A DNA stretch of 64,000 nt. Source: Acephala macrosclerotiorum (lineage: Eukaryota; Ascomycota; Leotiomycetes; Helotiales; Mollisiaceae). This document shows positions 11,361 through 22,349 of the stretch, piece by piece (position 1 is the first letter of the stretch; the number at the start of each line of letters is the position of its first letter). The stretch lies in contig MU119338.1 in the NCBI GenBank assembly GCA_014904845.1, positions 1 through 64,000 on the forward strand, given 5' to 3'. Both the position numbers and the translations under genes were made by a program. The notes beneath the pieces are model-generated. The model made no database searches. It saw only the letters and a program-made list of their open reading frames with translations, and was not told where the DNA came from.

Positions 11361-13371
11361 CCCCTCGTCCGCTGAGACATTGCCAGCGCTAGTAAGGGGG
11401 TCTCGCTTAAATAGCACAGCATAAAATTATGTACCTTTGCATATAAATTTATTAGTAAAATACATTATTGGAATGGAATCGCGTCCAGCAGTCTCTTTCT
11501 AATTACGCGTTCAAAGAATAGAAGCTACTTCCGATCCACCCACGCAGTCTAAGAGACAAAAAGCTCAATCTCTTAAAAATATACTCCTTAAACTTGGACT
11601 AATTACAAGCATTTCTTACGAGCCTTTTCAATGCGAGCCCAAACAAACAGCGAAAGCACTTTTATCTCCTTCTTTTCCTCTAAAACTACACTTATTCGAC
11701 TATTTCAGCTTGTTCTTTACTCGCGATCTCTTCCAAACAATCACTACGAATACCAATCGATACGCGAGCATACAAAGACTACATATATCAAAGAAAAAAG
11801 CACGAGAATGGACGGATTTGCTTATAGAAAAATTATACGTGTTTCTCGGCGTTATTATATATATGGGAATTCACGAAAAGTCTCAAATTGAGATGTATTG
11901 AAATACGGACTTTAATAAAAGCTTTTTACATTCGATTCCAAGTTATATATCGCGTTGTCGCTTTAAGCAAATCAAGCGGTATTGCTATATTTCTTGCTTT
12001 GAGAGTAATCAGAAAAAAGGGTATCACTTACTTTCTAATAAAGTATAGTAGTATAAAGTTGAACCTCTAGCTTCTTCTATTCAAGCTTCTTCTTAACAGT
12101 ATTACTCTCTTTCTTCTGAAATAAGTATTGACGAGCTTATAGTACGGTGCTTTGACAAATATATTTCTCTTTTTTCTCTTACTTCGCTATTCCGCTAATT
12201 AGTTTAGATCTTTACACACATATAAAATGCCAAAAAAACCGATCAAACAAAAGTATAAGATATACAGAATTGCAGATTACGAATACATATTTAATTGGCT
12301 TTAGAGCTCTCGAGAAAAAGGATTACAAGATATAATTCTTTACTCAAATCTCACTAATACCGGTTGTCTCGTACGAAACCTTGCACTTTCTCTTTCACGT
12401 CGTTACCTTACGATATATCTCGATAATTATTTTATATCTATACTCTTATTTTCAGAGCTACGAGCTTGCAATTTCGGTGCAATTGGTACTACAAGGCCAC
12501 ACAAAGAATTTCTTGAGAGTTTGATAGAGCTTAAAAACCGGTTCTCTACAAAGCTTGAATAGAATACTTTTCTCGCGGCAGTAGTGCAAAACGTTCTTTG
12601 CTTAGTTTAATAGGATAACAATATTGTTTTTGCTTTAAATAATATCCATACAGTGGATAAAGTAGAAAACTTTCGAGAGAAAGCTAAAAAACGTCTTGTA
12701 AAGACGTCAACAAATAAGCGGATTGTTAGAAAAGTATTTAAGAGTGATTATATTAAGGACTTGCAGATTCTTTGTTTTATTGATGATTATAATCAATATA
12801 TAAAAAGTGTAGATCTTGCAAATCAGTTCAAAGAAGCGTACGAGACTCACAAGTCTACTTTTAGGACTTGGTGGCCTTTGTTTTACTGATTAATTGATAT
12901 AGTTTGTATAAATGCTTACAAACTATATCAATTAAGTACAGTAAGTAAGCGTTCTCTTATATACTTGCAATTTCGAATAGAGCTTTATTATAAGCTTTTA
13001 AAGTATTCTGAGAAAGCAAAACTACAGAGCTTACAAGTAGAGCTAAGAAGTAAGAAAGTATTCGATTCTAATCTTTAGCACTTACACTACTAGGAAAAGC
13101 GCTCTAAACGGGACACTTGCGCGTAGTGTTCTTATCAATTAAAGTGCAAAAGGGTCTTAGAGAAAGAAGCAAACGGTGTGCCAAAACGCTCAATTAGAAA
13201 GTGTATGTTTTGTGATGTGCCACTCTGTAAGGAAGGAGACTGCTGGACGCGATTCCATTCCAATAATGTATCTTACTAATAAATTTATATGCAAAAGTAC
13301 ATAATTTTATGCTGTACTATCCAAGCGAGACCCCCTTGCTAGCGCTAGCAATGTCTCAGCGGACGAGGGGA
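11361..13371 (+). mobile_element. piggyBac-like DNA transposon, copy 1 (lightly mutated)
   Basis: Flanked by TA on both sides (11359-11360 and 13372-13373), with long terminal inverted repeats of roughly 130 bp. The outer end TCCCCTCGTCCGCTGAGACA is mirrored at the right end, and the inner end lies near 11488 and 13243. The plus strand holds a decayed transposase (about 11630-13270): a helix-rich N-terminal part with FFTRDLFQTITTNTNRYA and FLGVIIYMGIHEKSQIEMY; a DDE-core remnant with IDDYNQYIKSVDLANQF and TWWPLFYWLIDIVCINAY; and a C-terminal Cys-rich zinc-ribbon (CAWC, CMFCDVPLC, CW). Stops such as the TGA after QIEMY (W in the family) show that it is dead. Known piggyBac elements use TTAA targets, so the TA flanks are odd. 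Confidence 0.8.
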
Positions 13372-13381
13372 TAATCTACAG

Positions 13382-16300
13382 TACGAAGATCGCGGCATAA
13401 AGTGGCAGGACTACAGGGCCTGCACCAATAAATGCCCTGTAGGTCCACTATAAACTGATCCACTATAAGCACGCTGTAACGCTATTACGTTTTAGGCGCT
13501 TTTCAGCTGCATGGTATGCTGTAGCCCCTGTAAATTACAGGGAGTTATCCCTTCGTCCGCTGAGACATTGCCAGCGCTAAGCAGGGGAGTCTCGCTCGGA
13601 CTACACAGCATAAAATTATGTACTTTTGCATACAAATTTGTTAGTAAGATACATTAGTTGGATATAGCGCGTCCAAGCGTTTCTCTCTATTTACGCGCTC
13701 GCGCAATGAACAATACTTCCAATCTATCTATACAATTTAAGAAACAAAAATCTCAATCTCTTGAAAATATACTTTTTCAATTTGAACCAATTATAAGCGT
13801 TTTTTACAAGCTTTTTAAATGCGAATTTAAACAAACAATAAAAATACTTTTACTTATTTTTTTTCTATCAAAAATATATTTATTCGATTATTTTAACTTA
13901 TTTTTTACTCGCGAACTTTTTCAAATAATTACTACGAATATCAATCGATACGCGAATATACAAAAACTATATATAATACAAAAAAAAACACAAAAATAAA
14001 TAAATTTACTCGTAAACGAATTATACATTTTTATTAGTGCAATTATATATATAAGTATTTATAAAAAGTTTCAATTTAAAATATATTGAAATTAAAATTT
14101 TAATAAAAATTTTTTATATTTAATTTTAAATTATATATTTTATTATCGATTTAAATAAATTAAATAGTATTATTATATTTTTTACTTTAAAAAAAATCAA
14201 AAAAAAAAGTATTATTTACTTTCAAATAAAATTTAATAATATAAATTAAAATTTTTAGTTTTATTAATATAAACTTTTTTTTAATATTATTATTTTTTAT
14301 TTTTTGAAATAAATATTAATAAATTTATAATATAATACTTTAATAAATAAATTCGTTTTTTTTTTTTTTTCTTATTTCGTTATTTTACTAATTATTTTAA
14401 ATTTTTATATACATATAAAATACTAAAGAAATCGATTAAATAAAAATACAAAATCTATAGAATTGCGAATTACGAATATATATATAATTAAATATAAAAT
14501 TTTCGCGAGAAAAAATTATAAAATATAATTCTTTATTCGATTTTTACGAATACTAATTATTTTATACGTTATTTTGCATTTTTTTTTTTACGTCGATATT
14601 TTACAATATATTTCGATAATTATTTTACGTTTATATTTTTGTTTTTAGAATTACGAGTTTGCAATTTTAATATAATTAGTATTATAAAATTATATAAAGA
14701 ATTCTTTTAGATTTTAATAAAATTTAAAAATCGATTTACTATAAAATTTGAATAAAATACTTTTTTAATAATAATAATTTAAAATGTTTTTTATTTAATT
14801 TAATAGAATAATAATATTGTTTTTATTTTAAATAATATTTATATAATAAATAAAATAAAAAACTTTCAAAAAAAAACTAAAAAACGTTTTACAAAAACGT
14901 TAATAAATAAACGTATTATAAAAAAAGTTTTTAAGAGTAATTATATAAAAAATTTATAGATTTCGTATTTTATTAACGATTATAATCAATATATAAAAAG
15001 CGTAGATTTTGCGAATTAATTCAAAAAAGCGTACGAGATTTATAAGTTTATTTTTAAAAATTAATAATTTTTATTTTATTAATTAATTAATATAATTTGT
15101 ATAAATACTTATAAATTATATTAATTAAATATAATAAATAAATATCGTTTTACGTATTTACAATTTAAAATCGAATTTTATTACAAATTTTTACAATACT
15201 TTAAAAAAGCGAAATTATAGAGTTTACAAATAAAACTAAAAAGTAAAAAAGTATTTAATTTTGATTTTCAATATTTATATTATTAGAAATATCGTTAAAA
15301 GAAAAATATTTGCGCGTAGTATTTTTATAATTTAAAGTATAAAAAAATTTTAAGAAAAGAAATAAAAAGTGTACTAAAACGCTCAATTGATAAGTATGTT
15401 TTTTGTAATGTATCGCTTTGTAAAAAAAGAGAGTACTAGACCCGATTTCATAGTAATAATGTATTTTACTAGTAAATTTGTATGCAAAGGTACATAATTT
15501 TATGCTGTGTGGTCCGAGCGAGACTCCCCTGCTTAGCGCTGGCAATGTCTCAGCGGACGAAGGGATAGCGCCCGTGCTCTAAGAGGCTGAAATCGCTTAA
15601 AAAGGGGAGCAAAAAGAGGGGTAACTCTGTAAGCTGATAAAGAGCGGTGAAGAGCCGTGGAGTAGTGAGAGTTGGTAGAGAGAAAGCTCAGATATAAAAG
15701 CATCTTTTTTCACTTTTTTTTCTATATGTTTTTAATGTGCTCGCGTCCATAGCTCTTGTACTGCGACTTTCACTTGCCGCAGGGCTATATGATTTCCCTG
15801 ATTTTGGTTTATTTGATATTGAATCAGAATTAAGTGACTATAGGTCACTTAGTGAAGAATCTAGAGATAATTCTGAAGAAGAAAAAAATGAATAGTACGA
15901 ATTATCTGATTCTGAGAAGGAAGAGAAGCTTCTACTACCAATATTACTACTACTAATATTACTACCACTAAAGGCTAGCTCATCAGCCTCTTCCATCAAT
16001 TCTGTTTCAACAAAGAAGGAACACACTATTAGAGAAAGAATGAGAGTTGTTACAATAGTAAATGAAGAAGCACTAATGGCAAGGATCATTGCTATCACTA
16101 AAATCAGTAGATCTAGGATTTATGCTTTGCATGCAGTAGTCAGAGAGAGAGGATGAATTGAGAAGTCTGATATGATTTTGGAGCTTTATCACGTGGAAAA
16201 TGCCGCTAGATCTGGTCGATCAATAGTCTTATCCGATTCTATTGTTTGTGTTTTAGCTATTGTTACCAAGAATTCAACAATTCGTGGCCTTTCTTGCATG

Positions 16301-17475
16301 AGAATCTCTAAAAAAGCCAGAAAGCGAAGTCATTACGTGGCACTTAGGACTGTGTGAAAAATCCTTAAAGTAGAAGACTATAATCAGTGCAAACTGACTG
16401 TAAAGCCTGGTTTGCAGGACTTGACTAAAGAAGAGAGACTTGCTTAGTATTTAGAAAGAGTTGATTAAACACTTAAACAGTAGAAAGATCTAATTTGAAC
16501 GGATGAAACCTCAGTGCAATTAGAAGGAGTGAGAGAAAGAAGAAAAGTGTAGAGAAAGCCTAATAAAGCGTTTCATAAGCACGTGATTAGAAGAAGATGG
16601 AAAGGATTTCAAGAGTTTATGTTTTGGGGCTCATTCTCTTATGACAAGAAGAGGCTATACTATGTGTGGAAAAAAGAGTCTGTGCAAGAGAGAAAAGATA
16701 GAAAAGAGGATTTGAATGCTAGAAACGCTTTGATTGAGAAGGCTTGCAAGCAGAAGTAGGAAAAAGCACAGAAAAAGTAATTGAGAGAGTACCAAAAAGT
16801 GCACAAAAGAAAGCCTAGAGGAGTGAGGAAAAAGTGGGTCTTTAATGAGGAGAATGGAGCTTATGTAGTGAAAACTAGAAAAGGTGGCATCAATTAGTAC
16901 AGACATCAAAAGCTGATCTTAATTAAGAAGCTCTTTCCTTTTGCAAAAGAGTGTCTAAAGAATAGACCAAACACGCAAGTAGTAGAAGACAATACTGATT
17001 CTCATGCTTCAAAATATCAGGCAAAAGTCTACAGCTTGTTTCAGATCATGAAAATGCTTTGACCTGCCAATTCTTTTGATTTGAACATGATTGAATCTTG
17101 TTGGTTTTGGATGAAGAAAAAGACTACTAGAAGAGGATCTACTAGTAGTAAAGCAAAATTGAAAGCTAGATAAGAGAAATGCTGGGCTGATCTTTTTCAA
17201 AAGAAGATTCAAGAGTGGATTGAGAGGATTTCTCAACACATTCAAGAAGTTATTCGCTGTGAAAGAGGCAATGAGTATAAGGAGAGAAGAAAGAAGAGTC
17301 AAAAGAAGGTGAGAGTGTACACATAATAGCATTCACGTGAACAGGAAAGAATATATCCTCAAAACAAGGACCTTTGATGGTGATCAAAACAAGCGAAAAG
17401 TGGCTTACAGGGCCTAATAGTGCATTCATAAAATTATGCCCTGTAGTCCTGCCACTTTATGCCGCGATCTTCGTA
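13382..17475 (+). mobile_element. Tc1/mariner-like transposon interrupted by a piggyBac-like insertion
   Basis: The ends are a perfect inverted repeat of about 38 bp (left 13382-13419 starting TACGAAGATCGCGGCATAAA, right 17438-17475), bordered by TA dinucleotides. Subterminal GCCCTGTA/CCACTT motifs are repeated inside. A second element occupies 13548-15565, so the native element was about 2.1 kb. Plus-strand coding remnants from about 15730 to 17325 carry a Tc1/mariner DDE domain: TDETSVQLEG (first D), RRWKGFQEFMFWGSFSYDKK, VVEDNTDSHAS (second D) and NSFDLNMIESCWFWMK (NxxE region). Many TAG/TAA/TGA codons interrupt it, so it is inactive. The left end lies only 10 bp from the right end of the preceding piggyBac-like copy. 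Confidence 0.82.
13548..15565 (+). mobile_element. piggyBac-like DNA transposon, copy 2 (heavily RIP-degraded), nested
   Basis: 2,018 bp, against 2,011 bp for the copy at 11361-13371, with the same terminal repeats (TCCCTTCGTCCGCTGAGACA outward) and TA flanks (13546-13547 and 15566-15567). It sits inside the Tc1/mariner-like element. The interior (about 13720-15410) has lost most C and G outside CpG, whereas the outer 150 bp or so at both ends are almost unmutated. The transposase trace can still be followed against copy 1, for example the FFTRELFQIITTNINRYA segment near 13905. Confidence 0.8.
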
Positions 17476-17968
17476 GACTGCATGATTTCTAGATAATATG
17501 AGTCGACCAGTTCCTGAGATCAACTGTTGCAAGAACGAAAGGACGACAAAGGACACCCCAGGAGTTGAAAACGAAAGGGCTATCCCTAGAGGCTAGTTCA
17601 GCAAAAAAAAAAAAAAAAAACACGGGCCATTTTTATCTTCGTCTGTACCTTTGCCTGGGCTTCAACTACGAAATGTCAGCTCTGCATCTTCATAAATATG
17701 AAACTCAATGGGAGATAGGCCTTTTCTTCGCTTCAGGCTCTCTTTTGCGGCCGCTAGTCATGACATCCTTCCTCTTCAATTTCTGTTCCGCGTCATCTCT
17801 TAGGTCTCTTCCTCTCAATCTTCTTTTTGTAAACCTGTCAACAACTCTCAAGATCAATTGACTGATGTATCTTCAAGAGAGCCGCAATCAAGAAGAAGAA
17901 CTGTCATGCACGCGCATTCCCGAACTATAATCGACACCACGACCACCTTCTCGATTTAGATTCGCAAA
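17476..17968. other. Intergenic, with an A18 tract
   Basis: Flank of the transposon nest. A run of 18 A residues occurs at 17603-17620. No convincing gene is seen. Confidence 0.35.
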
Positions 17969-18140
17969 ATGGCCGAACACGCGACAGAGGCTTGTGCGCA
18001 AGGAGGTGCAGGAGTATGTACTCAACCAGTAAGTTATCTTCTATCAACGTCAGCTTGAAAATGCGTTGCGGTGAGAGACAATGATATACTAACTGTTGTC
18101 CAAGCCCTTAGTTGAGTTTCAGCTAGTTTAGTATGGGAAT
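17969..18140 (+). pseudogene. 5' fragment of a small gene (ATG exon plus clean intron, then early stop)
   Basis: An ATG in good context opens 20 codons (MAEHATEACAQGGAGVCTQP) ending exactly at a consensus donor (GTAAGT at about 18029). A TACTAAC branch site follows, then two candidate acceptors (CCAAG near 18106, CTTAG near 18112). Either choice leads to a stop within 10 codons (PPLVEFQLV or LSFS). This is either a very short peptide gene or the beginning of a gene whose remainder was lost; AT-rich repeat debris begins about 250 bp downstream. No family is recognised. Confidence 0.3.
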
Positions 18141-18619
18141 GTTTTTATGACATTTTCCATTTCCGTCTTTGGGTCTGAATTGCCACTGCTTTAGCCTAAG
18201 CTACGGGTAAGCAAGCTTAAACCGAAAGTGAACGTTTTTGAGCAACGCGTAAATACACGCCAAATAAGCTTGAATACATATTAAAAAGCTATTTTAGTAT
18301 TTGCAAGAGCTCGTTTTAAAGCCCGGTATCCTTTCTTCTTCTCTTTTTTTTAAGGCGGGTCTTATTTTAATTTTAAATTTATATTATATTTTTTTTACGA
18401 ATTTAATTTTATTTCGATTAAAATATATTAATAAATATATTAAAAAATCGATTAACCAATGTTTAAAAATCTAGTTTTCCAAGTCGAATTTCCATTATTA
18501 ACAACCAGGCACCAACAAATGCAATAATCCCTTATATAGAAGTTGATTCAAGTGAATCAAAAAAAGTGAAAAAATAGCCTCCCTCTATCTCCTCCAATCG
18601 CATCCAACAAACACCCTAT
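18141..18619. other. Gene-poor stretch with a small AT-rich patch
   Basis: The segment 18360-18450 has the AT-rich composition with CpG-only cytosines seen in the isochores, so it is probably a small degraded repeat. Nothing else is recognised. Confidence 0.4.
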
Positions 18620-19669
18620 CTACGACAACCAAGGCGATGTCATGCCCGGACCGCTCAAGTAGACATTAATCTGCATAGCCTGGAGCTCATCGTTGTAGAA
18701 CTGGAGCAATTCGAGAGTATCGCCAGTAGCACCAGTAGGCTCTAGCATGGGAACCGTACCCAGTTCGACCATCTGATCGATCCAAGCCTGCTGAGCTTCC
18801 TGGGCCGCAGATATGGAATCTGGGATGAAGGCGGACTCGGTGATATTCGCGTAGGGGAAGACCTTACCGGGAACAATGCCGCTGGTGATAACGAAGCCCA
18901 TCTCCTCATCGATGACCAGGTTGATTCGTGCGTTGGGGTCGGTAGGGTGATCGGAGGGCCAGTTGCAACCGAGAGGGGTAGAGGAAGCGTTTCCGTAGGT
19001 TCCGGTATCGATGACTCTCCAGCCTATTTCAGTGAACTGGCAGTCGTCGGCGACAGTGACTGAGGTGTTGCTGGCCGGGTTGCTGGAGTTGGCGAAGAGG
19101 GCCGCGCTGATGGCCTCTAAATCTGCTCGGCTGGGCTTGGTTCGATTAGCCGGGGGGTTCATCAAGTCCTTGTAGTTGGTTGGAAGTTCCTGGGACGAGA
19201 AGGAGAAGCCGTGGTCGCCGCGGAAGCGGTTGATGAAGAGTTCTAGCTCGGTGATATTCTGGCCAACCACCTTGACTCGGCCCCGGAGGACGTTTTGAAT
19301 ATCGTCGTTGCCTTCGTTGATATCTAGGGCGAAGTACGCAGTGCCGTTGGTGGTGTCGATTGCCAGCAGGCTGGGTGGGCCGGTCTTGGTGATGGTACGC
19401 CACGAGGTCATCATGCCGAGGGCTGCTGGGTGGGAGTTTTCGGTGGCCCTATAGATCATTGCTAGCGGCAGGGTGTCTGGGTTGTGCGCCACCATGGAAT
19501 CCAGGATTTTGGTGACCATGTTTGTCATGCACTGCCGGGAGCTGGAGCAGTTACTGTTGGACGTATCGCTGCTCGACCCGCCGTTGTTCGACTGGTGGTT
19601 GTTCGACACGGCAGGCATTGCGGACGCCACCACCACGAGGACTAGGGCTGCTGCTGCGGTTACACGCAT
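18620..19669 (-). CDS. Secreted protein, DUF8021-like
   Basis: 349 aa, single exon. A classical signal peptide (MRVTAAAALVLVVVASAMPA) is followed by a Ser/Asn-rich spacer with a Cys pair, then a globular part. The block with RATENSHPAALGMMTSWRTI, then AIDTTNGTAYFALDINEG, a GRVKVV segment and ELELFINRFRGDHGFSF resembles the fungal secreted DUF8021 family (function unknown). There are several N-glycosylation sequons (NGT, NIT, NRT, NAS). The protein is intact and GC-rich, unlike its surroundings. It is probably extracellular. A TATA-rich microsatellite (19811-19843) lies about 140 bp upstream of the start and may sit in its promoter. Confidence 0.8.
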   Translation of the reverse strand: MRVTAAAALVLVVVASAMPAVSNNHQSNNGGSSSDTSNSNCSSSRQCMTNMVTKILDSMVAHNPDTLPLAMIYRATENSHPAALGMMTSWRTITKTGPPSLLAIDTTNGTAYFALDINEGNDDIQNVLRGRVKVVGQNITELELFINRFRGDHGFSFSSQELPTNYKDLMNPPANRTKPSRADLEAISAALFANSSNPASNTSVTVADDCQFTEIGWRVIDTGTYGNASSTPLGCNWPSDHPTDPNARINLVIDEEMGFVITSGIVPGKVFPYANITESAFIPDSISAAQEAQQAWIDQMVELGTVPMLEPTGATGDTLELLQFYNDELQAMQINVYLSGPGMTSPWLS

Positions 19670-19810
19670 GTTTGGCTCTGAAAATATGGAAAGCAGCTAA
19701 AGCTCAAACAAGTTCTTCGCGGATAAGGTGACTCCGAGGTCGAGCTGGGAAATCGACAGAAGGAACTGAAGTGAAGTACCAAGTAGAAATTTGAAAGGGA
19801 AAAAAGCTCG

Positions 19811-19843
19811 ATATATATATAATATATATAATATATATAATAC
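19811..19843. repeat. AT dinucleotide microsatellite
   Basis: Repeated atatatata blocks lie upstream of the minus-strand secreted protein gene, at a distance compatible with its promoter. Confidence 0.6.
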
Positions 19844-20957
19844 ATTTCATCATAGCACAAACCCCAGGAAAACACCAGCTCCCATCAACCAAAAAGCCGC
19901 GCGGATCCCCAGGTTGTTCTGCAGCTTCCCCGCATTCCGATTTCCACCCCGCCCCCGCATGCACACAGCTCACAGCACTCCTCCATACTATCCGACAGCG
20001 TAAAATCACCACCCCCTCACCTATCGGATGTCCACTAAGACAGAGTTCTATAGATTTGGACTGCCGAGGAGGAAACCAGACGCGAAATGGAAGCAACCGA
20101 GATCACGGGTGTTTGCCATGAACAACCTGTTAACTAGGCACCGGAGCACTAGTCCCCACATTCAGTAATAGCTTCCCCACATTTCCCGAAGATTACCTGA
20201 TCTCTTCCACGTCCATGTTCCAATAAAAGATGAGTTGTGTAGAAGGAATTAGGTAGATTCTGTGTGCAGGTACGCCGATTAGGCGAGTCGCCACGACCGT
20301 ACCTGAACCTAGCACTCCCCTGATTCAAATCCTACCCAGGTAGCTTCTCCACGTTTCCCGAAGGTTAGCCTCTCCTATGATTCATCCCTGTATCTCTCCC
20401 CCACACGCCGAAATCCGGGAGTTAATACTCGTGCTGCCCAGAAGTCTGTCCTAGGTCTAGTGTTATGGGGGAAGGGTATTTTTATGGGCGGCGGGTACAA
20501 GGGAGTTTGCCGAGCTCATTTCACCCCTAGTAGCCCTAATTTCGCTGGCATTACTAATGTATTAACTAGTATTGCCGTATTAACCCGTATACGACCAGTA
20601 TACGGAGTCAATACGTATTATCAATTTTATACGGCCGTAGATGGACTCGTATTAAAGTTGAAAAAATATAAATTATATAATTAAAATCGTTTAAAATTAT
20701 TTATATAAAATAAAAAAATTTAAATCGTTTTTAATTTTTTTAATAATAAATTATATAGAAATATATATTAATTAATAATTAAAATTATAAAATAAAATAT
20801 ATTAATTTAATCGAATATTAAATAAGAAAAATATAAAAAAAAAAAAAGTACGCCGTACTCTACTTTGTATTTAGCGTTTATTGAATATAAATCCTTTGCC
20901 GCCTTGAAAAACTTCAAACTAAAACAACTAGAATCATCGGAGGCGCATAAAAAGCAA
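19844..20957. other. Intergenic, with a direct repeat and an AT-rich patch
   Basis: A 28-bp imperfect direct repeat (20169-20196 and 20341-20368, core TTTCCCGAAG) is present. The stretch 20640-20860 is an AT-rich relic of the isochore type. No gene is supported. Confidence 0.4.
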
Positions 20958-21413
20958 CATCAGGTTTGGCTTTGGATATAGAGCTTTACCTGCTTCCCAT
21001 CAAGCAACAGATTTGGAATACAGGCTTCGAGACAATCAGCAGAATCCTCTCAATAGACAAGATACCCACCTTAACAGGATTCCGCCTCTTCAGAAACGCT
21101 AGAAGCCGGGGAAGGCAGACACCATACCTGAGCCCACTAGAATATATCTACAGACATCTTCACCAACGCCGAGGCGCCACGATTGAAAAACCAGAACTCA
21201 TTCCGCCCTACCTAGCGCCACCATGGTGGCGAGGACTGAGCATCAGGATTGCTTCGAGCCTAGAAACAGCTAGGAATCAGCATAAAGAATTTCTCAAACA
21301 ATCCTCAAACCATATATTCATATATACCGACGGCAGCGGCATCGACAGCCAAGTAGGAGCCGCGGCAGTGTCACCCCTGATCAATTGCACGAGGATGGCA
21401 TACATGGGAAATA
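20958..21413 (+). mobile_element. Fragment of a LINE (non-LTR) polyprotein, RT end to RNase H
   Basis: A translated segment of about 150 codons begins ALDIELYLLPIKQQIW, continues with TPYLSPLEYIYRHL and PPWWRGLSI, and reaches the RNase H signature IYTDGSGI with the following GAAAV. This order is characteristic of fungal Tad1/I-type LINE ORF2. It is truncated at both ends and stops abruptly where a 2EXR reading frame starts (about 21415). Its composition is not strongly RIP-mutated. Confidence 0.75.
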
Positions 21414-22349
21414 GTGTTCCCAAAGCTTCTAATAGAGCTTCGTTTGAGAACATATCGAATCGCTGCCCACGAACCACGACTCATCGAGCTCGAGCATATA
21501 CCCAAGGATTATGATCATCACGGATACCAAGTGGCACTAAGATCTCGGAAAGCACCTGTGCTCTTGCACTTGTGCCGCGAGTCTAAAGAAGAAGGTATCC
21601 ACTTCTACGAGAAGCGCATGTTCAAGAGAAGCTAATTTTCTCGACTCGCTTCTGAGAATGAGCCTTTCAGTCCATACATCTGGTTCAACCCTCACGCCGA
21701 CATCGTATTTTTCGGAAGAAATGCCCGCCTTAAGACCATGAAAAAAGTCTTCTTGCACCACGACAGCATACCAAGAGTAGCCGTTCTGAATTCTTCAAAT
21801 CGTTGTTGTGGCTCGTGCCCGAGAAGCATTCTACGAGCACTCCATGGCGGTCCATTCGACAAGGGAGGGCCCTTTTATGACGGTTGCAAAGGCCTGCTCG
21901 AAGTGTTCATCGTCGTAAGCTCGGACCTTTAGTCACGCGAGACGTTCGTAATGGCGGGGCTTGGTAGGATCCCGGCCTGCTACCAATGCTGGAAGCACGC
22001 GCAAAGAGATTTGCAGGCATTAAGAATATCGCTCCTATATCGATAAGTGTGAAAGTGGCAGTGGGGACTTGAGCAAGTGGTTGGGTGGCAATATGCCAAA
22101 GTTTGAGTTTGTCTCTCTCGCACCACGACCTGCGAACAATGACCCCCGACGATATGACGGTATCATGGTGAGCCATGCGAGATGGGAAGAACTTAGGTAC
22201 GGAACAATCTTGAAGAATCTGAAATCAGGTACAGGGTGCATCTGCATTGGGAAGGATTATTTCACTAGAGAGGAGCCGAGGAATGGGGGCTTTGGGGAAC
22301 GAAAAGCCAAATTGAGGAGGCAAAAGGTCTGCTCAGCGACTCAACATAG
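21414..22349 (+). pseudogene. 2EXR-domain protein pseudogene, copy 2
   Basis: It opens directly after the LINE fragment with FPKLLIELRLRTYRIAAHEP (first element), then APVLLHLCRESKEEGIHFYE (second element). An in-frame TAA follows at 21633-21635, and the same frame continues with PYIWFNPHADIVFFGRNA up to 21932. The C-terminal block (from about 22030, including MPKFEFVSLAP at 22093) is in another frame. It shifts again in the G5 run near 22285; beyond it the shifted frame GLWGTKSQIEEAKGLL matches the other copy (GFYGRKEAIEAAKTEL). At least one nonsense mutation and two frame changes are therefore present; one of the latter could be an intron. It is paralogous to 10143-10887. Confidence 0.7.

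Noticed and set aside
15838..17332. Minus-strand open frames in the Tc1/mariner-like element
   Set aside because: Low-complexity Leu/Ser-rich shadows; the transposase motifs are on the plus strand.
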